Shown: positions 8,578-17,415 of the stretch, one piece after another
Layout: every line of letters begins with the position of its first letter
How positions within the stretch are numbered: the first letter of the stretch is position 1
Origin: Nonomuraea endophytica
GTDB lineage: Bacteria > Actinomycetota > Actinomycetes > Streptosporangiales > Streptosporangiaceae
DNA length: 64,000 nucleotides
Direction of reading: 5' to 3'
Assembly (NCBI RefSeq): GCF_014203235.1
Contig: NZ_JACHIN010000013.1
Coordinates: forward strand, 1 to 64,000
Translations under genes and position numbers: made by a program
The notes under the pieces: model-generated
Database searches by the model: none
Seen by the model: the letters and a program-made list of their open reading frames with translations, nothing else
Told to the model about the DNA's origin: nothing

Positions 8578-8885
8578 TATCAGCTCTCAGGTCTCTTTGA
8601 TCGCTTGCGCTGGCGATCTGCTCGTTGCCCGGATCATGACGAGGCCGGCGAAGGAGACGGCCAGGGCCAGCCGCCGCTTTCGGAGCGGCTTTCTCGGGGT
8701 GGATTCCGGCGGAAAGTAAAGAGGCGAAGAACGGGGTGAGCATGGGCCGCTGGGCTTCTGTCCTTTCACGTCGTGTGCGGGGAGGCGCGCCCGAGTCGCG
8801 TCCGTCGAGCTGATCGTTGCGGCAGGCAAGATCGCATAGGGTGCCAATCAGGATTTTTCATGACTCACCCCCGGAGATATCCCGC
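8578..8885. other. Intergenic region upstream of the secreted protease
   Basis: The 308 bp between the terminator and the protease start carry no supported gene. An antisense frame near 8587-8680 has a short hydrophobic segment but no credible start. The stretch just before 8886 is richer in A/T and holds the GGAG used by the protease. Confidence 0.4.
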
Positions 8886-9551
8886 GTGAAGAAGTTTCTG
8901 GCAAGCGCAGTCCTGACCTCAGCCTTCATCGCCCTGCATCCAGTGAGCGCGCAGGCCGCCCAAGCCCCTGTCGGCAGCGCCATCGCGCAAGCGTCCGCGT
9001 CGCCTACGCGGGCCGAGCTCACGATCAAGGGCGTCTTCCAGGCCACGGAGTATTGGTGCGCCCCGGCATCGGCTTCGATCGCTCTGCGCACGCTCGGTAT
9101 CAAGGTCAGCCAAGCCACCTTGGCCAAGAAGATGCGTACCAACAAGGACGGCTCGCTCGCCGACAACATCCTGCGGGTGCTGAACGCGTACTCCAAGAAG
9201 ACCGGGTACACCTACGTGCCCTCATCGGACGCGTACAGCTCCAAGCGTCTGGGCCGGCGGCTCGTCCACAGCATCGGCACCCTGGGCAAGGCCGTTCCGG
9301 TCCAGGTCTTCCTCGAGCGGCTTCCCTGGTACAGGGACGTCGACTTCGGCCGGAAGAACGTCGGACACGTCATGATCGTTCACGGCTATGACAAGAAGGC
9401 GAAGACCTTCATCGTCTGGGATCCCAACAACTACACGGGTGCCGGCGGCGAGCACCGCATCACCTGGGCACAGCTCGCGAAGGCCTCCTTCTCCACCAAC
9501 CCCGCTCCCGGTTACAGCCGCTGGGGCCTCTACCAGCCGGTCAAGAAGTAG
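8886..9551 (+). CDS. Secreted C39-like peptidase
   Basis: The 221-residue product, read from GTG at 8886 (GGAG nine bases upstream), starts with a signal peptide (hydrophobic core residues 5-20, likely cleavage after SAQA near 24). The mature domain belongs to the C39-like papain-fold group (peptidase_C39_2): catalytic Cys58 in YWCAPAS, His161 in VGHVMIVHGYD and Asp179 in WDPNN. These secreted enzymes are distinct from the ABC-fused bacteriocin leader peptidases. The earlier in-frame ATG at 8817 would bury the signal peptide and is unlikely. The gene stands alone, so it may act on cell-wall or environmental peptides. Confidence 0.88.
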   Translation: MKKFLASAVLTSAFIALHPVSAQAAQAPVGSAIAQASASPTRAELTIKGVFQATEYWCAPASASIALRTLGIKVSQATLAKKMRTNKDGSLADNILRVLNAYSKKTGYTYVPSSDAYSSKRLGRRLVHSIGTLGKAVPVQVFLERLPWYRDVDFGRKNVGHVMIVHGYDKKAKTFIVWDPNNYTGAGGEHRITWAQLAKASFSTNPAPGYSRWGLYQPVKK

Positions 9552-9718
9552 AAGGCGCCCGGCACCGCTCTGGGTCGTCGCTTCCTGTAGGCACTCGGGA
9601 AGGGGCCCTGGTCAAGAGGTACGGCTGCGCCCGGCTCGATCTCCGCGAGGATTCTTGGCGCGGGTGTTTACAATGTTCGTCCGGGTCCGCGGGCTGTCCA
9701 GACCGCCGGAGGTTGTCG

Positions 9719-10390
9719 ATGCGCCTACATCCAGGCGAGACCGAGGCCGCTGGCTGGCGGGTGGTGACCGTACTCGCCGCTGTCCAGCAGTTGCGCGACT
9801 CATCACCCGAGATCATCGGACGACCACGGGTGATCGCGATCGACGGCCGGGGCGGCGCCGGCAAGACGACACTGGCCAAGCGGCTACGCGAGGTCGTGAC
9901 CAATTCCGCCATCGTGCACACCGACGACATCGCCTGGAACCACGCCTATTTCGACTGGGGCTCCGTGCTCGTCGAGAACATCCTGCGCCCCCTGCACCGG
10001 GGCGAAGCGGTGAACTTCCGCCCTGATGCCTGGATCACCCACGATCGGCCAGGATCGATCACCATCCCCGCCGATGCCGACGTCATCTGGGTCGAGGGCA
10101 CCGGCACCATCCGCGAAGAGCTCGCCCCGTGGTTGGACGCCTCGGTGTGGATACAGGGTGACCTCGACGGGCAAGAGCGCTTGCTGGTCATCCGCGACGG
10201 CGACTCTCCCGAGCAACTGGAGCACGTGGCTCGCTGGCTGCTGGAGGAACTGCCCTTCATCCTGCGAGAACAGCCGTGGGCCCGAGCCACCATGATCGTC
10301 GCCGGCCCTCCACACATCGACCACGACCCCGCCACCGAGTTGGTCGTCGCCCCGCCGACAACCCCCAGGTTGGCCGACCCACCAGCATGA
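9719..10390 (+). CDS. P-loop uridine-kinase-like protein
   Basis: The 223-residue protein carries a Walker A motif GRGGAGKTT (about 43-51) preceded by RVIAIDG, the start of the uridine kinase/phosphoribulokinase fold. A following HTDDIAWNH segment resembles the 'D-D' substrate-binding region of uridine kinases, and VIWVEGTGTI matches the lid-side strand. The nucleoside-specific residues are not recognisable, so only ATP-dependent small-molecule kinase can be stated. ATG 9719 follows GGAGG by six bases; the TTG at 9713 lies too close to that site. It is transcribed alone. Confidence 0.82.
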   Translation: MRLHPGETEAAGWRVVTVLAAVQQLRDSSPEIIGRPRVIAIDGRGGAGKTTLAKRLREVVTNSAIVHTDDIAWNHAYFDWGSVLVENILRPLHRGEAVNFRPDAWITHDRPGSITIPADADVIWVEGTGTIREELAPWLDASVWIQGDLDGQERLLVIRDGDSPEQLEHVARWLLEELPFILREQPWARATMIVAGPPHIDHDPATELVVAPPTTPRLADPPA

Positions 10391-10643
10391 CCTGGCGTAC
10401 GCACGCCTCGAGGTTGTCACCGGATGCGCCAGAGGCGGGTCCAGCCGGAGCGCATGGTGAAGTCCCGATGCCGGTCGGGTTCAAGAGGTGGCGGGCGTGG
10501 ACAGCAACCTGACCTGACCGCCGCCCGGCCCGCTGGGCTTTTCTCCGCACTCGTCCAGACATGAGTGGGTGCAGGAGCTATTTGACCGGTATTTGTCGAT
10601 CACATGATCAGCCGAACAGATGTCGGATCTTAGGGTCACTGGT

Positions 10644-11279
10644 ATGACGTCAGCGAAGGGGGACGAGCGGGAGCGCATTCTCCAGGCAGCGTTCCGGCTG
10701 TTCGCCGCGCTCGGCTATGACGCGACGGAGATCGTGCAGATCGCCGAGGCGGCAGGGCTGAGCACGAAGGCCGTGAGCTCCCAGTTCGGCGCCAAGCGCG
10801 ACCTCTATCTGGCGGTCATGGAACGCGCCCACGTCCTTCACTCGGCCGTCGTGGAGGCGAGGGTCAAGGATGTACAGACCGCTCCGATCGCGGAGAAGGT
10901 GACGGCGATCCACCGGCTCATCGACGCGTACATCGACTTCTCCGCCGACAATCCCGAGGTGCCCGCGCTGTGGATGCACCGGTGGCTGTCCGACGCCCGA
11001 GACGTCAGCAACCTCGAGGCGGAGTACGTGCGGCCGCTCGCCGAGTTCGCCATCGAGAACATCATCCCGGCGACCGAGGCCCCGGACGCCGACGTGCACT
11101 ACACGATCAACACCCTGGTGTGGTGCGTGCACGGGTTCGTGCTCAGCGGCGTGTTCGACGCGGCGGGGCGGCGGCGCGGCCCCGCCGATCCACGCGCCAT
11201 GCGGCGTTTCCGGGCCCACATGCACCAGATGATCCACCGCACGCTGGGACTGCCGGGTTCACCGCCCCCGGCCAGGTGA
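10644..11279 (+). CDS. TetR-family transcriptional regulator
   Basis: The 211-residue protein has an N-terminal TetR DNA-binding domain (about 5-60: ERILQAAFRLFAALGYDATE, then IAEAAGLSTKAVSSQFGAKR) and an all-helical ligand domain. An upstream in-frame ATG at 10620 is possible, but neither start has a strong ribosome site; 10644 follows AGGG by about seven bases. It is convergent with, and only 3 bp from, the LLM oxidoreductase, so it does not share that gene's promoter. Its target and ligand are unknown. Confidence 0.87.
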   Translation: MTSAKGDERERILQAAFRLFAALGYDATEIVQIAEAAGLSTKAVSSQFGAKRDLYLAVMERAHVLHSAVVEARVKDVQTAPIAEKVTAIHRLIDAYIDFSADNPEVPALWMHRWLSDARDVSNLEAEYVRPLAEFAIENIIPATEAPDADVHYTINTLVWCVHGFVLSGVFDAAGRRRGPADPRAMRRFRAHMHQMIHRTLGLPGSPPPAR

Positions 11280-11282
11280 CGG

Positions 11283-12221
11283 CTACTTGAGGATGTCGGC
11301 GAAGGCCTCGATGAACGGGCGCTGCTCCCTGCCCACGTGGTGCAGATAGATCTCGTCGAAGCCGTGCTCGCCGTACCAGCTGAGATGCTCGGCGTGGCGG
11401 CCCACGTCGGACGAGACGTGCACGACCTCAGCCACCTTCTCCGGCCGGACGTGCTCGGAGATGATGTCGAACATCTCCGCGCTGTCCAGGTCCCAGCAGA
11501 CCGGCGGGGCGAACACGTTGGAGCGCCACTGGTCGTGGGCCAGTCCCAGAGCCTCCTCCTCGGTAGGGGCCCAGCTCAGGTGGACCTGGACCCTCAGCGG
11601 GCCACGACCGCCCGCCTCCCTATAGGCACGCGCCACCTTCGCCGCCTGCGGCCCGCCCACGGTAATCAGCCCGTCCGCCCACTCGGCGCACCAGCGCGCG
11701 GTCTCCTCGCTTACGGCCGCGCCGACGAGCGCGGGCGGCTCGGCAGGCAGCGTCCACAACCTGGCCCTGTCCACCGTGACCAGACCCTCGTGGGTGACCT
11801 CCTCACCCGCCAGCAACGCCCTGATCACCTCCACGCACTCGCGAAGCCGCGCGTTGCGCACCCGCTTGCGCGGCCACGGATCGCCGGTGATGTGCTCGTT
11901 GGAGGCCTCGCCGCTGCCGAGCGCGGCCCAGAACCTGCCGGGGAACATCGCGCCAAGAGTCGCCACCGCCTGCGCGATGATCGCCGGATGGTAGCGCTGA
12001 CCGGGCGCGTTGACGATTCCGAACGGCAGCGCCGTACGCTCCATCGCGGCGCCGAGCCAGGACCAGGCGAATCCCGACTCGCCCTGCCGCGCGCTCCACG
12101 GTGAGAAGTGATCCGACGACATGGCGGCGCCGAATCCGGCCTCCTCGGCAGCCGCGACCGCGTCGAGGAGCTCTCCGGGCGACACCTGCTCGTGCGAGGC
12201 GTGGAATCCGTAGGTAGGCAT
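11283..12221 (-). CDS. LLM-class flavin oxidoreductase (non-F420 'flavin revert' type)
   Basis: The 312-residue TIM-barrel protein belongs to the luciferase-like monooxygenase superfamily. The N-terminus YGFHASHEQVSPGELL, then MSSDHFSPWS and QGESGFAWSWLGAAMERT, match the subfamily annotated as probable non-F420 flavinoid oxidoreductase, a sister group of F420-dependent glucose-6-phosphate dehydrogenases (recalled as TIGR03885). AALGSGEASNEHITGDPWP is the phosphate-side loop. Which flavin it uses cannot be settled from sequence alone. It is a single-gene unit read leftward. Confidence 0.86.
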   Translation of the reverse strand: MPTYGFHASHEQVSPGELLDAVAAAEEAGFGAAMSSDHFSPWSARQGESGFAWSWLGAAMERTALPFGIVNAPGQRYHPAIIAQAVATLGAMFPGRFWAALGSGEASNEHITGDPWPRKRVRNARLRECVEVIRALLAGEEVTHEGLVTVDRARLWTLPAEPPALVGAAVSEETARWCAEWADGLITVGGPQAAKVARAYREAGGRGPLRVQVHLSWAPTEEEALGLAHDQWRSNVFAPPVCWDLDSAEMFDIISEHVRPEKVAEVVHVSSDVGRHAEHLSWYGEHGFDEIYLHHVGREQRPFIEAFADILK

Positions 12222-12347
12222 GGCGCCGCAGCTACCCGATCACACACAGGCCGAACCTCATAGCCTGATGGCCTCGCGCTCGTCGCCCTTATGGAGGGAT
12301 GCTGGGGGATATGACCGAATCGTCACGTTTATGGCATGGGAGGCGTC

Positions 12348-12614
12348 ATGAACACCAAGGAGTGGATCGTCAAGATCCTCATTACCGAGGATGACGAGGA
12401 CAAGCGCACCTCGGCCACCGCCGTGCTCTACGCGATCGACAACAGACGGCACGAAAGCGTCGGGTACGCCCGCCGTAACCCCGGCGACCGTCCCATCCCC
12501 GAGATCGGCGACGAACTGGCCGCCGGGCGCGCGCTGATGGACCTGGCCGACAAGCTCCTCGGCGACGGAGCCGAGGACATCGCCGAAATGGCCGGCCCCG
12601 CCCGAACCGTCTGA
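12348..12614 (+). CDS. DUF1876-family small protein
   Basis: The 88-residue product matches DUF1876, a small actinobacterial family with a dsRNA-binding-like alpha/beta fold. The N-terminal strand KEWIVKILITEDDEDKRTSA and the central GYARRNPGDRPIPEIGDELA segment are typical, followed by a helix containing LADKLL. ATG 12348 follows GGGAGG by four bases; an ATG at 12336 overlaps that site and is less likely. Members are often found in stress-response regions, which fits this neighbourhood, but no molecular function is known. Confidence 0.83.
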   Translation: MNTKEWIVKILITEDDEDKRTSATAVLYAIDNRRHESVGYARRNPGDRPIPEIGDELAAGRALMDLADKLLGDGAEDIAEMAGPARTV

Positions 12615-13654
12615 GATCCACGCCCAGCAGTCCCCATCGTGGGCCGTCCCTGGCCGCCCGCGCCGACCAGCATGCCCGGCGCGCCGTTCGCGCCGAGCCG
12701 AGATCATTCCGGGTGGTGCGGAGTCGCCCACGCCGAAGGACTCACCTGCGGCGCGCGGTCGACGACGTAGTGGCGATGTAACCACGCCTGCTTGCGAACC
12801 GGGTTGGCGTAGGGCCGCGATCTGCCCGCCTTCTGCGCGGCCCGCGAGGCGCCCCTCTATCGCGGCTCGCACCGGCCTTCCCTGCCCACGCGTCAAGATC
12901 GTCCGGACCTCGGCGGGTCGGTCACATGTCGATACCTTGCCACCTGAAGGTGATCTTGAAAGGGGAGTGTTGCAAGCGCATGCGCGTCCGGTGAGCGCCG
13001 TTGTCGACGACCCCATCATCAGCTAGTGCTGGTGTGCCGATGTGGAGCTGATGGTCTGGCAGCCCGAGACTCCGAAGGGGAGGTTTCATCCAGAGCTGCC
13101 AGGCACCTGCTGGCTACGAGATGTTCATTCCTGGAGTAGGTCTGTTCTACTCCGTTCAACTTCCATGTGACGTTGAACGGTGGCGCCCTCCGTCCGAGAT
13201 CGCGTGGCATGCCTGGCTCGCAGAGCTCGACTGTGGAAGGTGGTCGATCGAGGGCCCTTCGTTCCAGGTGGGCGAGAAGCCCTGCGCCGATATCTTGGCC
13301 GCTCGGCTCAGTGACGGCGTGGGCAGTTCGACCGCCATCACCGCGCTGGGCGGAGGGCGGGAGGCCGTGTAGGCCGAAGCCGGCTGGCGAAGGTCGCGCC
13401 GTGGCGGGCCGCCCCTGCGCGCGGCCGGGTGGACCGGCGGGACGAACAAGTCACTGCGGAAGGGAACCGCCTGAGGGCGGAGATCGGCTTGCCCGTTGCG
13501 GCGCCGGGCCGGGTGGATGATCTGCTGCCGGCCGACCTGACCAGGAACTTCGGGTAGACCACTGTGGCCAACGCGATATATCTTGACGTAACATTGAAAC
13601 GCGACATATCGTAACCCTCCAGCGATGCGTATCGACCCCTGGAGGGACGATCTC
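12615..13654. other. Long region without a supported gene
   Basis: This stretch of over 1 kb has frames open on both strands only because of high GC; their translations are low complexity and lack ribosome sites. Codon-position bias changes repeatedly, as in decayed DNA. A frame at 13121-13372 on the plus strand has a mixed composition (GLFYSVQLPCDVERW) but no good start and no family I know. The last 80 bp hold a repeated element described separately. Confidence 0.4.
13573..13610. promoter_or_regulatory. Repeated GCGAYATATC element upstream of a membrane protein gene
   Basis: GCGATATATC (13573-13582) and GCGACATATC (13601-13610) are near-identical copies spaced 28 bp apart, between 45 and 82 bp upstream of the start at 13655. 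Each contains a GATATATC-like palindromic core in otherwise GC-rich DNA. A PadR, GntR or TetR-type operator is plausible. This is a pattern match only; no cognate regulator is adjacent. Confidence 0.45.
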
Positions 13655-14056
13655 ATGAACGAACTGGTGCCTGTCCTGGTCGTCCTCTTCGTCGTCGTCC
13701 TCGCCCTGCTGTCGGTCTTACAACTAGGGCTCGTGTACGGCGCGCCATGGGGAAGCCTTGCCTGGGGCGGGCGGCACCGGGTCCTACCGGGACCGCTGCG
13801 GGTCGGCAGCGGTATTGCGCTGGTGCTCTATGTCGCGTTCGCAGTCGTGGTCCTGGACCGTGCCGGATGGATCGACGTAGTCGCAGAGCCCGTCGCGGGT
13901 ATCGGCACCTGGGCAGTGTTCGGGTTCGCTGCGCTCAGCGTCATCCCCAATGCGGTGTCCCGAAGCAAGCCTGAGCGGTACGTCGGAACATCTGCTGCGT
14001 TCATGCTCGCAGCGGCCAGTCTCGTCGTCGCGCTCAATGGGGCGCCGACAACGTAG
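13655..14056 (+). CDS. Small integral membrane protein
   Basis: The 133-residue protein has four hydrophobic segments, at about 4-28, 48-70, 80-98 and 108-128. A short polar loop (WGGRHRVLPGPLRVG) sits between the first two and an Arg/Lys-rich loop (NAVSRSKPERYVG) before the last. The layout resembles small DUF-type membrane proteins found throughout actinomycetes; I cannot name the family. GGAGGG lies eight bases upstream of the ATG, which also sits behind the repeated GCGAYATATC element, suggesting specific regulation. Confidence 0.72.
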   Translation: MNELVPVLVVLFVVVLALLSVLQLGLVYGAPWGSLAWGGRHRVLPGPLRVGSGIALVLYVAFAVVVLDRAGWIDVVAEPVAGIGTWAVFGFAALSVIPNAVSRSKPERYVGTSAAFMLAAASLVVALNGAPTT

Positions 14057-14290
14057 GTGGGTTCAACGGGGCCCAAGCGATCGAAAATGTCCGGGCGGCC
14101 GCGATCGGCTCCACCCAGTCCGCGCGAATCCTTTCGCCGGCGACTTGCAATTACATGTCTTCGGCCCACGACCTGGCGAACTCGACTATCTCGCCAGGTG
14201 CAGCGTGGAATTGCAGCGATACTTCAGCCACCTGATCGCCCTGGTTATTAGGGACCAAATGCATCTCCAGACTGGTGTCCTCTTCGCGCG
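14034..14290 (-). pseudogene. Remnant reading frame interrupted by an in-frame TAA
   Basis: On the minus strand one frame reads about 45 residues of protein-like sequence (MHLVPNNQGDQVAEVSLQFH, then a segment ending FARSWAEDM) to a TAA at 14151-14153. It continues in the same frame (LQVAGERIRADWVEPIAAAR and on) for another 38 codons to TGA at 14034. Composition on both sides of the stop is that of a folded protein, not shadow translation. There is no ATG/GTG start with a ribosome site, and it overlaps both neighbours slightly. I read it as the decayed remnant of a small gene of unknown family; a stop-interrupted chance frame is the alternative. Confidence 0.4.
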
Positions 14291-14305
14291 GGACCGGTCG
14301 TGGGG

Positions 14306-15811
14306 TCAGTCCTCCTCGGTGAACACGACCTCGCGACGCCGCCGGATCGCCGGGAGCGCCGCGATGATCAGGGCCGCCACGGCCAGCACCAGCAGTACCG
14401 CCGAGATCGGCCGGGTCAGGAAGACGGTCGCGTCGCCACGCGAGATGATCAGCGCTCGGCGCAGGTTCTCCTCGGTCAGTGGTCCGAGCACGAACCCGAG
14501 CAGCAGCGGCGCCGGCTCGCAGCCGCACTTGATCAGGACGTACCCCAGGAGCCCGAAGAAGACGATCGCGTAGACGTCAAAGGCGTTGAACCCCAGGGAG
14601 TAGGTCCCGATCGCCGCGAACAGGATGATCATCGGGAAGAGCACCTGGTAGGGGATGCGCAACATGCGTACCCAGATGCCGATCAACGGCAGGTTGAGCA
14701 GCACCAGCAGTACGTTGCCGATCCACATCGAGGCGATCAGGCCCCAGAACAGCGCCGGCTCGTCGGTGATGACGTTCGGTCCGGGGGTGATGCCGTGGAC
14801 GATGAACGCGCCGACCATCAGCGCCATCACCGGGTGAGCGGGCAGGCCGAGGGTGAGGAGCGGGATGAAGGAGGTCTGCGCCGCGGCGTTGTTCGCCGAC
14901 TCGGGACCGGCGACCCCCTCGATCGCGCCGTGGCCGAACTCCTCCCGGCGCTTCGAGACGCGCTTCTCGACGGCGTAGGAGGTGAAGGAGGCCAGCACGT
15001 GACCGCCGCCCGGGAGCACGCCGAGCGCGGCGCCTAGCCCGGTGCCGCGCAGGATCGGGCCGATGATCCGGCGGCGGTCCTCGCGGGTGGGCCAGAGGTT
15101 GCGCACCCGGCCGGCGACGGCGGTGCGGGCGTGCTCGTTCTCCAGGTTGCGCAGGATCTCCGCGACGCCGAACATGCCCACCGCGACCGATACGAAGTCG
15201 ATGCCGCCGAACAGCTCACGCTGGTCGAGGGTGAAACGGGGGGTGCCGGTGTAGATGTCCTGCCCGACCGTGCCGAGCAGCACGCCCAGCGCGATCATCG
15301 CCAGGGCCTTCAGCGCCGAGCCGCGCGCCAGCGAGATCGAGACGATGAGGCCGAGGAACACGAGCGAGAAGTACTCGGCGGGCCCGAACTGCAACGCGAC
15401 GCGGGCCAGGGGCGGGGCTGCTACGGCCAGCACCACGGTCGCCACCGTTCCGGCGATGAAGGAGCCGACCGCGGCCGCCGCCAGCGCCGCGCCCGCCCGG
15501 CCCCGGCGGGCCATCTCGTGGCCGTCGAGGGCGGTGACCGCCGCCGATGACTCGCCGGGCAGGTTGATCAGGATGGCCGTGGTCGAGCCGCCGTACTGCG
15601 CGCCGTAGTAGATGCCCGCCAGCATGATCAGCGCCGTGACCGGCTCGAAGTTGAAGGTGATCGGCAGCAGCATCGCCACCGTCGCCGTCGGCCCGATGCC
15701 GGGCAGGACGCCGACCGCGGTGCCGAGCAGGACGCCGACGAAGCAGTAGACGACGTTCTGGATCAGCAGGGCGGTCGAGAAGCCCAGGGCGAGATTGTCG
15801 AGGAGGTCCAT
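14306..15811 (-). CDS. tctA: Tripartite tricarboxylate transporter, large permease subunit TctA
   Basis: The 501-residue protein is the large membrane subunit of a TTT-family secondary carrier, which imports carboxylates with a periplasmic-type binding protein. The TctA signature is near the N-terminus (VLPGIGPTATVAMLLPITF) and is repeated later (GVLPGGGHVLASF), as expected of the inverted-repeat fold, with about 11-12 hydrophobic spans. It starts 1 bp after the tctB stop (ATGTGACATG), so the operon is tightly coupled. Family substrates include citrate, tartrate and aromatic acids; the present substrate is unknown. Confidence 0.93.
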   Translation of the reverse strand: MDLLDNLALGFSTALLIQNVVYCFVGVLLGTAVGVLPGIGPTATVAMLLPITFNFEPVTALIMLAGIYYGAQYGGSTTAILINLPGESSAAVTALDGHEMARRGRAGAALAAAAVGSFIAGTVATVVLAVAAPPLARVALQFGPAEYFSLVFLGLIVSISLARGSALKALAMIALGVLLGTVGQDIYTGTPRFTLDQRELFGGIDFVSVAVGMFGVAEILRNLENEHARTAVAGRVRNLWPTREDRRRIIGPILRGTGLGAALGVLPGGGHVLASFTSYAVEKRVSKRREEFGHGAIEGVAGPESANNAAAQTSFIPLLTLGLPAHPVMALMVGAFIVHGITPGPNVITDEPALFWGLIASMWIGNVLLVLLNLPLIGIWVRMLRIPYQVLFPMIILFAAIGTYSLGFNAFDVYAIVFFGLLGYVLIKCGCEPAPLLLGFVLGPLTEENLRRALIISRGDATVFLTRPISAVLLVLAVAALIIAALPAIRRRREVVFTEED

Positions 15812-15812
15812 G

Positions 15813-16274
15813 TCACATTCCCAGCCACGGGCCGATCAGCGGGATCCGCAGCCGCAGTCCGACGACGAAGATGACGGTGGCGGCCGCGGTCAGCCCGGCC
15901 GTCACCGCCACGGCCATGAGCGGGCGTACGCGGGTGCTGGCCAGCGTCGTCAGCAGGACGGTGACGGCCGAGGCCGGGACGAAGCCGAGGCCGCGGACCG
16001 TGAGCCCGAAGAAGACGAGCGCGGCGGTGATCGCGGCGACGGCCCGCCACGGGATCGGCCCGAACTCGATCAGCTCGCCCGCCACCAGGCCCTTGATGAC
16101 GATCGCCAGGCCCAAGGCGGCGACGATCAACCCCACCAGCAGCGGGAAAGCGCCGGGGCCCATCCGCAGCGGGGTGCCCAGCTCGTAGCCGAGCGACCCC
16201 GCCGCGAACGCGCCGCCGATCAGGACGAAGATTCCCCCGGCGAGGACGTCGGGAAAGGATCGGCTGCGCTTCAC
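15813..16274 (-). CDS. tctB: Tripartite tricarboxylate transporter, small subunit TctB
   Basis: The 153-residue membrane protein has four hydrophobic spans (about 9-30, 42-62, 77-112 and 118-145) and the size of TctB. The DVLAGGIFVLIGGAFAAGS start and the RMGPGAFPLLVGLIVAALGL segment are characteristic of this family. The GTG start is 1 bp past the tctC stop and the gene ends 1 bp before tctA, so the order is tctC-tctB-tctA, as in Salmonella. Confidence 0.92.
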   Translation of the reverse strand: MKRSRSFPDVLAGGIFVLIGGAFAAGSLGYELGTPLRMGPGAFPLLVGLIVAALGLAIVIKGLVAGELIEFGPIPWRAVAAITAALVFFGLTVRGLGFVPASAVTVLLTTLASTRVRPLMAVAVTAGLTAAATVIFVVGLRLRIPLIGPWLGM

Positions 16275-16275
16275 C

Positions 16276-17271
16276 TCAGGAGGCCTTGACCCCTGCGTCG
16301 GCGATGACCTTGCTCCAGATGCCGAGCTGCTCCTCCAGCTTGGCGCGGTGCGCCTGCGGGGTGGCGTCCTCGGCCTTGACCGGCTCTGTGCCGAGCTTGG
16401 CCATCTGGTCGATGACCTTCTGGTCGGCCAGCGCGGTCTTCAACGCCTCCGTCAGCTTCTGCACGACGTCCTGTGGCGTGCCCTTGGGCGCGTAGAGCCC
16501 GTGCCAGACGCTCACCTTGAGGCCGGGCAGGCCCGCCTCGGCGGTGGTGGGCAGGTTGGGCAGGCTCTTGACCCGCTCGGGCGTGGTGACCGCGTAGGCC
16601 TTGACCTCGCCGGCGGTGATCTGGCCGCTGGTGTTGGTCGTCTGGTCGCACATGAAGTCGACCTGGCCGCCGACCAGGTCGGTCAGCGCGGGTCCCGTGC
16701 CCTTGTACGGGACTTCCTGCAGCTTGACCCCGGCGGCCGTCTGGAACAGCAGGCCGCACAGGTGGGAGGCGGCGCCGACGCCGGCGTTGGCCAGGGTGAC
16801 CTTGGCGGCGTTCGCCTTCACGTAGGTCACCAGCTCCTGCAGCGTCTTGGGCTCGAAGTCCTTGCGCGCGACGATCGTCATGGGCACCTCGGTGACCAGG
16901 CCGATCATCTCGAAGCTCTCCAGCGGCTTGAAGCCGAGGTTGGCGTAGAGGGCTGGGGCCGTGGACATGCCGATGTGGTGCATCAGCACGGTGTAGCCGT
17001 CGGGGTTGGCGTTGGCGACCTCGTCCGCGCCGACAGTGCCGCCCGCGCCCTCGACGTTCTGGACGACGATCTTGGCGCCGAGCTTGGCGGCCATCGGCTC
17101 GGCGATCATGCGGGTGACGGTGTCGGTAGGGCCGCCCGCGCTGAACGGGACCACGATGGTGATGTTCTGCTCCGGGTAGCCGCCGCTCGCGCTCCCGCCT
17201 GCGCCACAGGCTGCGGTGAGGGACAGGACGCCGATCGCGGCGATCATCCGTAATGTGCTGGTCGTAGGCAT
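16276..17271 (-). CDS. tctC: Tripartite tricarboxylate transporter binding lipoprotein TctC (Bug family)
   Basis: The 331-residue solute-binding protein begins with a lipoprotein signal: hydrophobic residues 10-20 then the lipobox LTAAC with Cys22 as lipidation site. The Bug-family core follows: YPEQNITIVVPFSAGGPTDT, the loop that clamps the ligand carboxylate, and NANPDGYTVLMHH. ATG 17271 has GGAGG seven bases upstream; a longer in-frame extension lacks that support and would block the signal. It is the first gene of the leftward tctCBA operon and faces the TctDE-like regulators across 144 bp. Confidence 0.93.
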   Translation of the reverse strand: MPTTSTLRMIAAIGVLSLTAACGAGGSASGGYPEQNITIVVPFSAGGPTDTVTRMIAEPMAAKLGAKIVVQNVEGAGGTVGADEVANANPDGYTVLMHHIGMSTAPALYANLGFKPLESFEMIGLVTEVPMTIVARKDFEPKTLQELVTYVKANAAKVTLANAGVGAASHLCGLLFQTAAGVKLQEVPYKGTGPALTDLVGGQVDFMCDQTTNTSGQITAGEVKAYAVTTPERVKSLPNLPTTAEAGLPGLKVSVWHGLYAPKGTPQDVVQKLTEALKTALADQKVIDQMAKLGTEPVKAEDATPQAHRAKLEEQLGIWSKVIADAGVKAS

Positions 17272-17360
17272 ATCGCGGCCTCCTCGGCAGGGCAGGCGCA
17301 GGTGTCGTAGCGCGCGGCCTAAGTCTGGGATGGCGGGAACGCGGATGGTGTCAAAAGAAT

Positions 17361-17401
17361 CCCAAGAAATTTGGGGGTAACACAAACATCGGGCATACCC
17401 C
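17361..17401. promoter_or_regulatory. Inverted repeats in the tctC/response-regulator divergent promoter
   Basis: CCCAAGAAATTTGGG (17361-17375) is an imperfect dyad. Overlapping its right arm, GGGGTA (17374-17379) pairs with TACCCC (17396-17401) across a short spacer. They lie between the divergent tctC and regulator starts, where a TctD-type regulator would bind. This is inferred from symmetry and position only. Confidence 0.4.
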
Positions 17402-17415
17402 TACAATCCGCCTTC

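Noticed and set aside
12258..13019. A 253-codon minus-strand frame over the DUF1876 gene and following gap
   Set aside because: It is antisense to a supported gene and has a low-complexity translation without a start signal.
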